From assembly GCA_964640855.1 (NCBI GenBank), contig CAZXIX010000003.1, forward strand, positions 62,001-126,000: a DNA stretch of 64,000 nucleotides. The letters are read 5' to 3'. The notes beneath the pieces were generated by a model. That model searched no databases and was not told the origin of the DNA. It was given only the letters and a program-made list of their open reading frames with translations. The translations under genes and the position numbers were made by a program. How positions within the stretch are numbered: position 1 is the stretch's first letter; each line of letters starts with the position of its first letter. The DNA is from JAJDFU01 sp964640855. Its GTDB lineage: Bacteria; Bacteroidota; Bacteroidia; Chitinophagales; Saprospiraceae. This document shows positions 26,901 through 34,979 of this stretch, one piece after another.

Positions 26901-27298
26901 GGCATATCCTGCTGGAAAATAACGGGGACCTGACCTTTACCAAACACGTCCTGCCCGACGAGCTTCAATTTTCCTCCCTGAATGCGATTTTACAGGTTGA
27001 TCCGGATCGAAACGGGAAAAAGGAATGGGTCCTGGGGGGCAACTTCTACCGGAATAACATCGAAATGGGGCGGTACGACGCCAATACCGGGAATCTTCTC
27101 CGATTCGACGATCAACTCACTCCGGAAGTCTTGAAGCTGGGAGAGATACGCCTGGATGGGGTTGTCCAATCCATACAGAAAGTGACTATACAATCGGAAC
27201 CTTACATCCTGTTTATTTTCAATGATGGCCCTGCTCGTCTGATCAAGGCCACGCCCGGTCAGAAAATTCTCAGCCTGCAGGAAGCTGAGGGTGGATGA
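23910..27298 (+). CDS. VCBS/FG-GAP repeat lipoprotein with ASPIC/UnbV domain (second paralogue, interrupted by assembly gap)
   Basis: One gene read across ten Ns at 26184-26193. Before the gap the frame runs from ATG 23910 (lipobox LSAC, Cys25); after it the frame shifts by two bases and continues from 26195 to the TGA at 27296-27298. The residues flanking the gap (YWNR before, SFDSDSEAFGDFYNT after) fall in one VCBS repeat, so a few residues are missing and the real insert length must be 2 modulo 3. DxNxDGxxD repeats and an ASPIC/UnbV domain (about 560-610) are present as in the first paralogue, which it resembles along its length. The gene ends inside the first TGGATG of the hairpin array. 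Confidence 0.85.
26184..26193. other. Assembly gap (10 N)
   Basis: Ten undetermined bases inside the second VCBS gene. The reading frame differs on the two sides, so the placeholder length is not the true length. Confidence 0.95.
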
Positions 27299-27494
27299 GG
27301 TCGCTGGCGCGGCCTGTTTGGATGGTCGGCTTCGCCTCCAATTTGGATGAAAGCTGCCGCCTGTTTTGGATGTTGCTCGCTGCGCTCGCTGTTGGATGTC
27401 GAGGCTGCCGCCTCGGATTGGATGAAGGCTGCCGCCTTTTTTGGATGGTCGGCTTCGCCTCCTTTTGGATGGTCGGCTTCGCCGCGATCGGATG
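27292..27494 (+). repeat. Left TGGATG array of short GC-rich units
   Basis: About nine copies of TGGATG (last as CGGATG) spaced 17-28 bp apart, each followed by a short core. Cores include CGAGGC-TGCC-GCCTCG, AAGGC-TGCC-GCCTT and GGC-TTC-GCC, which can fold as small hairpins, and GCTCGCTGCGCTCGC, which is not a clean hairpin. The array starts on the stop codon of the VCBS gene and ends on the first possible start codon of the four-helix-bundle gene. It contains one copy (27373-27447) of the 75-bp composite unit that is tandemly repeated on the other side of that gene. Confidence 0.85.
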
Positions 27495-27956
27495 GAAAAA
27501 CTAAACTCAAGTTATATGTACCGAAAAAACAAGAATCGGGGGTACCGGTCTTTGTATGTTTGGAAGGATGCCAAAAAGCTTTTTGGTATAACGACGATGA
27601 TCTTTCGAAATCCTCCTTTTGAGTATGGGAAGATCTACAGTAACCAACTGGCTTCTGTAGACTCTGTTCATCGTAACATTGCGGAAGGCTATTGTCGCCG
27701 GGGAATCAAGGAATACATTCAATTCTTGTATATAGCATTAGCATCCCTGGGGGAGGCAGTCTCCGCTTCCGAAGTTTACCATGAATCCGGTCTGATTTCC
27801 GAAGTCCAATATGAGGAATGGGATAAGCTGGCTTTCAAAATGGAAAACGGATTACTCAGACTTATTAAGAGTCTTCAGCAAAAAAGAGAAGATGGTGACT
27901 GGAACGATACGCTGATGGTAGAGGAGTCAAACGTCCATTACGATACCTTCCAATAG
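27492..27956 (+). CDS. Four-helix-bundle protein, S23/IVS family
   Basis: 154 residues from ATG 27492 (146 from ATG 27516). The core YRSLYVWKDAKKLFG, then SVHRNIAEGYCRR, IQFLYIALASLGEAVSASEV and a final amphipathic helix match the family of four-helix-bundle proteins first found inside intervening sequences of 23S rRNA genes and related to the Avd protein of diversity-generating retroelements. Known members are basic, oligomeric and thought to bind nucleic acid; the cellular role of stand-alone copies is unknown. Codon use is less GC-rich than in its neighbours (many A/T third positions), which suggests transfer. It is flanked on both sides by TGGATG arrays. No reverse transcriptase is present. 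Confidence 0.85.
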   Translation: MEKLNSSYMYRKNKNRGYRSLYVWKDAKKLFGITTMIFRNPPFEYGKIYSNQLASVDSVHRNIAEGYCRRGIKEYIQFLYIALASLGEAVSASEVYHESGLISEVQYEEWDKLAFKMENGLLRLIKSLQQKREDGDWNDTLMVEESNVHYDTFQ

Positions 27957-27973
27957 CCTGGTCCGGGTAGGGG

Positions 27974-28395
27974 TGGATGTTGCTCGCTGCGCTCGCTGTT
28001 GGATGTCGAGGCTGCCGCCTCGGATTGGATGAAGGCTGCCGCCTTTTTTGTAGGTTGCTCGCTGCGCTCGCTGTTGGATGTCGAGGCTGCCGTCTCGGAT
28101 TGGATGAAGGCTGCTGCCTTTTTTGTAGGTTGCTCGCTGCGCTCGCTGTTGGATGTCGAGGCTGACGCCTCGGATTGGATGAAGACTGCCGCTTTTTTTG
28201 GATGTGGCCGCTTTGCGGCCTAGTTGGATGAATCGCTATGCGATTTTTTGAATTTCCGAGCTGAAGCATCAGGTTGGGTGATGGGAGGCTGCCCATCCAT
28301 CCCAGCGAAGCGGGACATCCCAGAGCGCTGAAGGCGCACTGGCAACAGGAAGCGTCAGCTACCTCATCCAAAAGCAGCCGTAGGCTGCGCATCCA
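27974..28395. repeat. Right TGGATG/CATCCA array with three 75-bp tandem copies
   Basis: Three direct copies of a 75-bp composite unit begin at 27980, 28055 and 28130. Each contains GCTCGCTGCGCTCGC, TGGATG, a CGAGGC hairpin, TGGATG and an AAGGC hairpin. The third copy has a changed loop and a weaker last stem. Further single units follow (GGCCGC-TTT-GCGGCC and AATCGC-TAT-GCGATT). After ATGGG-AGGCTG-CCCAT (28281-28296) the spacer appears as CATCC(A) at 28294, 28316, 28365 and 28390, so the orientation is reversed, with cores such as GCAGCC-GTA-GGCTGC. No gene is supported in 27957-28418. Confidence 0.85.
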
Positions 28396-28455
28396 TTTCC
28401 CCTCGGTTCACTACATTTATGGATGAACACGCCAATCCACCGAAAAACCTACTTC

Positions 28456-30525
28456 ATGAGAAACCGGATTCTCTTTATGCTCATTGCTGTTTTTTCGCTG
28501 GCATCCTGTGCACCCGGCCCAGAGATAGAAACTCTCGTTTCCCCAGATGGGAGTAATCGCATACAATTTTTTCTGACCCCGGCCGGCCAGCCGGCTTACC
28601 GGGTTTATCATGCCGAAGAGCTGATCATCGATACCTCCAGCCTGGGGATGGTTTTTCAGGGGCAACCTGAGTTGGCAGAAGGAATGGAGATCCTGACCCT
28701 CGAGGTTTCGGAAAAGGATGAAAATTGGGAGATGCCCTGGGGGGAAGTGGAGACGGTTCGCAACCACTACAAAGAAATGAAAGTGGACCTCCGGGAGAAG
28801 GCCGGGCCCAATCGGGAAATGACCCTGTACTTCAGGGCCTATGACGACGGGATTGCCTTCCGGTATGCCTTTCCCAAACAAGAAAATCTGCGGGATGTAG
28901 TCATCCGGGATGAAAACACCGAATTTTCTCTCACCGGTGATCATACCGTCTGGTGGATACCCGGCGATTGGGATATTTACGAGCATTTGTATAACCAGAC
29001 TCTTTTCAGCGAAATCGATGCCTTGAGCAAAAGGGATCATCCCAACCTGGCCCAGTCTTATATACCTGAAAATGCCGTCAATACGCCGGTCACGATGAAG
29101 ACCGCAGACGGCCTGTATCTGAGTTTTCACGAAGCCAACCTGACCGACTACTCGGGGATGACCCTCAAGGTGGATCCGGAAAACCTGCGCATGACGAGCG
29201 AATTGGTGGGCTCCCCCGATGGATCCAAGGTGAAAACCCAGGCCCCTTTTGTGACGCCCTGGCGAACGATCCAGATTGCCGAGCGGCCCGGCGACCTCAT
29301 TGAATCGCACCTGATCGTCAACCTGAATGAACCCAGCCAGATTGAGGATGTCAGCTGGATCCAACCCATGAAATACATGGGGATCTGGTGGGCCATGCAT
29401 CTGGACAAATGGACCTGGAACCGGGCGAGTGGACGCCACGGCGCCACCACCGAACACGCTAAGGCGTATATCGATTTTGCTGCGGAGAACGGGATCCAGG
29501 GCATGTTGATCGAAGGCTGGAATACCGGCTGGGAACGCTGGATCGGTTTTCCGGACCGGGAAGGCGTTTTTGACTTTGTGACCCCCTACCCCGACTTCGA
29601 CCTGGAAGAAGTGGTGGCCTACGCCCGGGAAAAAGGCGTTGAGATCATCGGGCACCACGAGACTTCCGCTGCCGTGACCACCTACAACGAACAAATGGAT
29701 ACGGCCTTTCAACTGTATCAAAGCCTGGGCATTCGGGCCGTGAAGACGGGTTACGTCGGCCCGATCATTCCCGAGGGAGAGTTTCACCATGGTCACTACA
29801 TGGTAAAACACTACCGCAAGGTGGTGGAGACGGCTGCGAAGTACGGCATCATGATCGATGCGCACGAACCGATCAAGGCAACCGGCATACGCCGCACCTG
29901 GCCCAACATGATGACCCGGGAAGGACTTCGCGGACAGGAATTCAATGCTTTCAGCGTAGAAGGGGGAAATAACCTCGAGCATACCCTGGTCGTGCCGTTC
30001 ACCCGAATGCTGGCCGGCCCGATCGATTATACGCCCGGGGTTTTCAACCTCCTGTTGGACCCTTTCAAGCCGGATAATCGGGTCAGGCATACCCTCGCTC
30101 ATGAATTGGCATTGTACGTGATCCTTTACAGTCCGTTGCAGATGCTTTGCGATCTCCCGGAAAACCTGGAGGGCCAGCCCGGCTTGCAATTCGTGCGCGA
30201 CGTAGGCGTGGACTGGTCCGTAACACAGGTCCTGGATGGTGAGATCGGTGAGCACATTACTATTGCCCGGAAAGAAAGAGGGACCGGGAATTGGTTCCTG
30301 GGGTCGATCACAGGAAACGGAAAACGGGAAGTCAAGATCAAGCTGGATTTCCTGGAAGAAGGCGTATCCTATGTAGCCGATATATATTGGGATGCTGAGG
30401 ATGCGAATTGGGAAACAAATCCTCACGCTCTGGAGATTACGAATTCCAAGTTCAAAAAGGGCGATGAGCTTATCTTGAATCTGGCTTCGGGTGGCGGAGC
30501 GGCCGTTAGCTTCTTGAAAGAATAA
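28456..30525 (+). CDS. Glycoside hydrolase family 97, SusB-type inverting alpha-glucosidase
   Basis: 689 residues from ATG 28456 (ATGs at 28423 and 28456 are in frame; the later one gives a compact lipoprotein signal, lipobox LASC, Cys18). An N-terminal beta-sandwich (about 25-280) precedes the TIM barrel. HHET (Glu402), HEP (Glu471), TREG (Glu489) and GQE (Glu495) are separated by 69, 18 and 6 residues, the same spacing as Glu439, Glu508, Glu526 and Glu532 of Bacteroides thetaiotaomicron SusB as I recall them; these bind calcium and act as catalytic bases and acid in the inverting branch. Expected activity is release of glucose from alpha-glucans at the cell surface or in the periplasm. Confidence 0.92.
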   Translation: MRNRILFMLIAVFSLASCAPGPEIETLVSPDGSNRIQFFLTPAGQPAYRVYHAEELIIDTSSLGMVFQGQPELAEGMEILTLEVSEKDENWEMPWGEVETVRNHYKEMKVDLREKAGPNREMTLYFRAYDDGIAFRYAFPKQENLRDVVIRDENTEFSLTGDHTVWWIPGDWDIYEHLYNQTLFSEIDALSKRDHPNLAQSYIPENAVNTPVTMKTADGLYLSFHEANLTDYSGMTLKVDPENLRMTSELVGSPDGSKVKTQAPFVTPWRTIQIAERPGDLIESHLIVNLNEPSQIEDVSWIQPMKYMGIWWAMHLDKWTWNRASGRHGATTEHAKAYIDFAAENGIQGMLIEGWNTGWERWIGFPDREGVFDFVTPYPDFDLEEVVAYAREKGVEIIGHHETSAAVTTYNEQMDTAFQLYQSLGIRAVKTGYVGPIIPEGEFHHGHYMVKHYRKVVETAAKYGIMIDAHEPIKATGIRRTWPNMMTREGLRGQEFNAFSVEGGNNLEHTLVVPFTRMLAGPIDYTPGVFNLLLDPFKPDNRVRHTLAHELALYVILYSPLQMLCDLPENLEGQPGLQFVRDVGVDWSVTQVLDGEIGEHITIARKERGTGNWFLGSITGNGKREVKIKLDFLEEGVSYVADIYWDAEDANWETNPHALEITNSKFKKGDELILNLASGGGAAVSFLKE

Positions 30526-30869
30526 GACCACTCGCTTCGGCCTGCAAACCACTTGCTTTCAATTGGCTAACCTCTTACTTATGATCGCAGAACGGTCTTT
30601 CATCAAGGGGAAAACCGGTTTTGCGCAAGGTCGGTTGATCCGTCTGATTTACCTAAAAAGAATTCGCAAAAACAACATTGCGCCTCTTGTACTGCCAGTT
30701 AAAGCCTTGCCAGGCCAAAGAGTCCTAATATTGCGGCATCAGCCACCAATAACAGCGGGCGGAACGAATAAACATGGCAGCGCGTCAGCGAGGGAACTAT
30801 CAGGCTCCTTTGCGGACATAATATTATCTTAACGAAGATTTCCTGGATCAACACACGATCTCAATCCAA
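30526..30869. other. Intergenic region without recognisable gene
   Basis: 344 bp between GH97 and the dehydrogenase. An 89-codon open frame is present but its composition is unlike the neighbours and it matches nothing I know. No terminator hairpin or perfect -7 box was found. Confidence 0.5.
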
Positions 30870-33464
30870 ATGATACAGAAGCTAAAATACCTGCCGGTTC
30901 TACTGCTTTTCTTCCTTATTTCAGCCTTCTTTCAGTACGCTCCTGTCGGGCCGGATCCTATGGGGGCTTATTTAAACGGAATCTTTCCTACCACGGCTCC
31001 GGGTGAAGGTACGGTTTGGGATATCGAAGAGCTTTTTCCCGGTCAAACCTTCGATTCTCCGGTGCGCATGCTCAGCTTTCCAGGTACGGATGATCTGTTG
31101 ATCCAGACCAAGGTGGGAGAGATTTGGCGGATGTCCATGGATGGTTCTTCGAGAGAGTTGCTTCTGGATATTAAAGATCGAGTGTTCAAATTGGGGGAAT
31201 CCGGTTCGGTGGGAATGGTCCTGCATCCTGCGTTCGGGAACTTTTCAGCTCCAGACAAACAATATGTATACGTTTTTTACCGAACCAAACCCAACGTCGA
31301 CCCCTGGGAAGAGAACGGTTTCAACCGTCTTTCGCGTTTCAGCTGGGATCCCGTCACGGAGACCTTCGACCCGGATTCGGAATTCGTGTTGATCCAGCAA
31401 TATGATCGAAAGGAATGGCACAACGGCGGGGCTATGTTCTTTGATCGCGAAGGATTTCTGTACCTCTCACTCGGGGATGAGGGAAAGGGGGAATATCGGG
31501 AAATCTCCACGCAGCGGCTAGACGGGGGCTTTTTCAGCGGGGTCTTGCGGATCGACGTGGATAACGATCCGGCTCGCAGCCATCCCATCCGCCGGCAACC
31601 CCTTCCCAATGCCCCGGAGCCGCCCGGATGGGGCGAGACCTTCAGCCAGGGCTATTCCATCCCGAATGACAATCCCTGGCAGGACCCCAATGGAGAGGTT
31701 CTGGAGGAGTTTTTTGCGATAGGGCTGCGTAGCCCTTATACCATGCACCTCGATCCGGAGACCCGGGAGATCTGGGTGGCCGACGTGGGAGCGGCTACTC
31801 GCGAAGAGGTCAGCATCCTTGAACCGGGAGATAATCTGCAATGGCCCTACCGGGAGGGGACTTACGAGGTGGAGGACATGCAGAAGCCGGGATCCGTCAT
31901 CGGTACGGAAAAGGCTCCTTTCTATGAGCCGGATCGCAAGCTGTCGGTCTGTATCATCGGTGGCGGCATCTACCGGGGAAGTTTATTTCCCGAGCTAAAC
32001 GGTAAATACATCTACGCGGATTACGTATTCAATAATCTGGTCGCTCTGACCAACCAGGGTAGTAATGCCGAACCGGAAGATGAAAATCTGCTGAGCATAG
32101 CCGGCCGGCCCGAGTTGCCGGAGAAGGCGGGCATTACCGGTCTTTTCTTCCATCCCAACGGAGAGATCCTCATCAGCGTCAAAGGGGAAGACCTGAAGAA
32201 CAGCGGGAAGATATTTTTTCTGAAACGCCGGCAAGCCGTACCCGAGCCACCGGCCAAGCTATCCGAATTGGGGGTATTCGAAGACCTGGAAAGGTTGGTC
32301 CCGGTTCCAGGCATTATTCCTTATAAGGTAAATTCCCCTTTATGGTCGGACCGGGCTTTGAAAAAGAGATGGATGGCCATCCCCGGCGATGGCCGTCCCG
32401 ATCAGGCTGAAGAACGCATTGTTTTTTCCGCCAACAAGGACTGGAGCTTCCCGGAAGGTACGGTCTTTATCAAGCATTTCGAATTGCCGACCACCACCGA
32501 TCCGCAAGGGCCTACCCGACGCCTGGAAACCCGCTTTTTCATCCTGGGGCAAGGCAGAACCGCTTACGGACTCACCTATAAGTGGAACGAGGAGGGGACC
32601 GAAGCCTTTTTGCTTGGCGGTGGAGCTACTCAGGATTTTGACATCCTCGAGGGAGAACAAGTGGCTTTCAGCCAAACCTGGGATTTTCCCAGCCGGGGCC
32701 AGTGTATGAATTGCCATACCGCCAATGCCCATTACGTACTGGGTGTGAAAACCCACCAGCTGAATGGCGAATTGTTTTACCCGGATATTGGGAGGTCCAT
32801 GAATCAACTCGAATACCTCAATCAGATGGGCCTTTTCCAACGGAATATCGGAAACCCCGACAATTACCTGCAGACCTACGCCATCGGTGAGGAGTCGGTG
32901 GATCTGGAGACTCGCATCCGTTCTTATCTGGACGCCAACTGCGCTTCCTGTCATCGGCCCGGGGGCGTGGACACAGACCTGGACCTGCGCTATACGGTGC
33001 CCCTGGAGTTGCAAAACCTGATCAACCGGCCTACCCGAAGCCTGGGCTCGGATCCGGATCGGAAAATTGTTGCCCCGGGATATCATCAGGAGTCCGAGCT
33101 GTGGGTCCGCGATGCCAGCCTGGACGGTAATCGCATGCCGCCTTTAGCCCGCAACATTATTGACCAGCAGTACATTACGGCCCTGGCTGAATGGATCGAC
33201 GGGCTGGAAGAGGATGCCGGCCGGGTGAACAATTTCCTTTTGTACCCCAACCCCAGTCCCGGCCCGGTGACCATCCGGGTAAATGATGACTGGAATCCAC
33301 CCTTCTCCCTGAACATCTGGCATGCGAACGGACAACTCATCTCCCGATCTATGGAACAATCCAACACCATTTCGCTCGATTTGAGCGACCAGCAGACGGG
33401 TGTATACATCCTGGAAGTGGAAGCCCAAGGAAAGAAAGTCGTGAAGCGGCTCGTGGTAAAGTAG
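30870..33464 (+). CDS. PQQ-type sugar dehydrogenase propeller fused to two-haem cytochrome region and T9SS sorting domain
   Basis: 864 residues. Signal segment 1-24. Residues about 45-450 form a glucose/sorbosone dehydrogenase-like six-bladed propeller (SPVRMLSFPG, HNGGAMFFDREGFLYLSLGD, GDNLQWPYREG). A second region of about 330 residues contains two c-type haem motifs, CMNCH at 612-616 and CASCH at 691-695. The last 80 residues are a type IX secretion type A domain (LLYPNPSPGPVTIRV to the terminal KRLVVK), so the protein should cross the outer membrane and be surface-attached or released. It probably oxidises a sugar or polyol and passes electrons to its own haems; the substrate is unknown. 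Confidence 0.88.
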   Translation: MIQKLKYLPVLLLFFLISAFFQYAPVGPDPMGAYLNGIFPTTAPGEGTVWDIEELFPGQTFDSPVRMLSFPGTDDLLIQTKVGEIWRMSMDGSSRELLLDIKDRVFKLGESGSVGMVLHPAFGNFSAPDKQYVYVFYRTKPNVDPWEENGFNRLSRFSWDPVTETFDPDSEFVLIQQYDRKEWHNGGAMFFDREGFLYLSLGDEGKGEYREISTQRLDGGFFSGVLRIDVDNDPARSHPIRRQPLPNAPEPPGWGETFSQGYSIPNDNPWQDPNGEVLEEFFAIGLRSPYTMHLDPETREIWVADVGAATREEVSILEPGDNLQWPYREGTYEVEDMQKPGSVIGTEKAPFYEPDRKLSVCIIGGGIYRGSLFPELNGKYIYADYVFNNLVALTNQGSNAEPEDENLLSIAGRPELPEKAGITGLFFHPNGEILISVKGEDLKNSGKIFFLKRRQAVPEPPAKLSELGVFEDLERLVPVPGIIPYKVNSPLWSDRALKKRWMAIPGDGRPDQAEERIVFSANKDWSFPEGTVFIKHFELPTTTDPQGPTRRLETRFFILGQGRTAYGLTYKWNEEGTEAFLLGGGATQDFDILEGEQVAFSQTWDFPSRGQCMNCHTANAHYVLGVKTHQLNGELFYPDIGRSMNQLEYLNQMGLFQRNIGNPDNYLQTYAIGEESVDLETRIRSYLDANCASCHRPGGVDTDLDLRYTVPLELQNLINRPTRSLGSDPDRKIVAPGYHQESELWVRDASLDGNRMPPLARNIIDQQYITALAEWIDGLEEDAGRVNNFLLYPNPSPGPVTIRVNDDWNPPFSLNIWHANGQLISRSMEQSNTISLDLSDQQTGVYILEVEAQGKKVVKRLVVK

Positions 33465-33752
33465 GGGATGACGGAGGCTGGGAATCAGGTCAAGAAGGGG
33501 TAAGAGAGGTCCTTTTCCAGCCATGGGACGCTTTTTCATGCATCTTTTCCGGAACTCGGATTCCCGTGGATTTAATTCTGGAAAAACTCGCCATGGGAAA
33601 ACCCAGGAGCAATCACTTCAGACATATCCTAGTCAATCAAAACAAAGAACTCAAAGTCTTCGCCTTTGGAAAACTTAACGCCCGATTCATAAGAGGTTGA
33701 TGTTGCGTTCCGAACTTCATCACCGCAAATTAAACACCTGAAACCCTTTTTC
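33465..33752. other. Intergenic region, no supported gene
   Basis: 288 bp. A short minus-strand frame ending at 33629 begins with CLIC-type cysteines but overlaps the start of the next gene on the opposite strand and is not supported. No clear promoter or terminator. Confidence 0.45.
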
Positions 33753-34979
33753 ATGAAACTACGCTCAGTCCCGGGTTCGCTTTTTCTATTCATCGGTCTT
33801 TTCCTTCCCGGATGTTCTTCCGCGCCTCCTTTGACCAAACTTGAAAATGGTACCTTTTCTTTACCTGGAGATCTGAAGATCAACCAGATCCAGGTGTTGG
33901 GCACCCACAACAGCTATGCCCGTCCCGTCGATACGGCCGTATTGGCCTTCGTGGACCGGATCATGGAGCAAAACCGCGACCAGTTCGAAGCCTCTATGGA
34001 TGAGGAAGCCCGGAAGAAGTACCAGGAAAACCATCCCAACCTGCTGCCGATGAGTGAAGCATTGGCCTACCATCACCCCGGATTCCCGGTCCAGTTGGAC
34101 AATGGAATCCGGTCTCTGGAAATCGATGTGTACTACGATCCGACCGGCAACCGCTTCAATCGTCCTGCAGCTTATGAGATGCTGCGCCAGATGGGGCGAA
34201 CGGAGCTCCTGCCCTTTGACTCGAGCGGACTGGATCAGCCCGGATTCAAAGTCTTGCACGTGGCCGACATGGATTTTCGCAGCCATTATCCAACCTTTCG
34301 GGAAGCGCTGACGGTGTTGAAAAACTGGTCGGATGCGCATCCCACCCACACGCCGATCTTTATTATGATCGAGGCCAAGGACCAGGGCTTTCCGATTTTT
34401 CCTAACCCTACCGAGGTGCTTCCGTTCTCCGGGAAAGCTTTTGATGAACTGGATCGGGAGGTGTTATCCGTTCTGGGAGAAGAAAAAGTGATTACCCCGG
34501 ATCAGGTCCGGGGGGATTACGAAACGCTGGAGGAAGCGGTGTTGGCTCAGAACTGGCCCCGCCTTTCGGAGTCTTTGGGCAAATTTGTATTCCTGTTGCT
34601 GCCGGCTTCCGCAGGCATAGCGGTGGAAGGGAATGCCTACGTCCGGGATCATCTTTCTCTGAAAGGGAGAGCCATGTTCGTTCAATCCGTCCCCGGGCAG
34701 GAACATGCCGCCTTTTTGCTTCTGGACAACGCGCTTATGCGGGAGAAAGAAATTCGCGATGCCGTATCCAAAGGGTATCTGGTGCGCTCCCGGGCGGATA
34801 TCGACTGCTACGAAGCCAAGGTCAACGACAAGACCCGTGCCCAGGCGTCTTTCGCCAGCGGGGCACAAGTCGTCTCAACGGATTTCTTTCGTCCCGGCAA
34901 TCCGTTTGGAACCGATTATTATGTAACCCTGCCCAACGATAAACCGGTAAGGGTCAACCCGGTAAATGGGAGGCAGTAG
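33753..34979 (+). CDS. Ca2+-dependent phosphoinositide-specific phospholipase C-like lipoprotein
   Basis: 408 residues with a lipoprotein signal (lipobox LPGC, Cys21). The TIM-barrel PI-PLC landmarks are present: LGTHNSYARP (first catalytic His, near residue 52), DNGIRSLEIDVYYD (metal-binding Glu and Asp), LHVADMDFRSHYPTF and IFIMIEAKD. The C-terminal part has RSRADIDCYEAKVNDKTRAQ and VVSTDFFRPG as in the bacterial Ca2+-dependent PLC-C1 group. The expected reaction is cleavage of a phosphodiester, possibly of an inositol phospholipid or glycerophosphodiester, outside the cytoplasm. It stands alone between two other exported enzymes. Confidence 0.87.
   Translation: MKLRSVPGSLFLFIGLFLPGCSSAPPLTKLENGTFSLPGDLKINQIQVLGTHNSYARPVDTAVLAFVDRIMEQNRDQFEASMDEEARKKYQENHPNLLPMSEALAYHHPGFPVQLDNGIRSLEIDVYYDPTGNRFNRPAAYEMLRQMGRTELLPFDSSGLDQPGFKVLHVADMDFRSHYPTFREALTVLKNWSDAHPTHTPIFIMIEAKDQGFPIFPNPTEVLPFSGKAFDELDREVLSVLGEEKVITPDQVRGDYETLEEAVLAQNWPRLSESLGKFVFLLLPASAGIAVEGNAYVRDHLSLKGRAMFVQSVPGQEHAAFLLLDNALMREKEIRDAVSKGYLVRSRADIDCYEAKVNDKTRAQASFASGAQVVSTDFFRPGNPFGTDYYVTLPNDKPVRVNPVNGRQ

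Noticed and set aside
27492..27956. Avd subunit of a diversity-generating retroelement
   Set aside because: No reverse transcriptase, no template or variable repeat with A-specific differences is present in the window.
27865..28392. Minus-strand frame with repeated PSSNPRRQPRHPTASAASN-like segments
   Set aside because: The repeats are translations of the 75-bp hairpin units, not a protein repeat; the frame overlaps the four-helix-bundle gene end.
27292..28395. CRISPR array
   Set aside because: Repeats are short, variable and hairpin-like, spacers are the constant part (TGGATG), and no cas gene is near.
28417..30552. Minus-strand open frame of 711 codons opposite GH97
   Set aside because: GC-rich antisense frame; the plus-strand protein keeps all GH97 catalytic residues.
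30563..30832. 89-codon open frame between GH97 and the dehydrogenase
   Set aside because: Starts at a rare codon, odd composition, no resemblance to a known protein.
33629..33753. Short minus-strand frame with CLIC cysteines
   Set aside because: Only about 41 codons from its ATG, overlaps the PLC gene start on the opposite strand and has no supporting context, although composition is not absurd.
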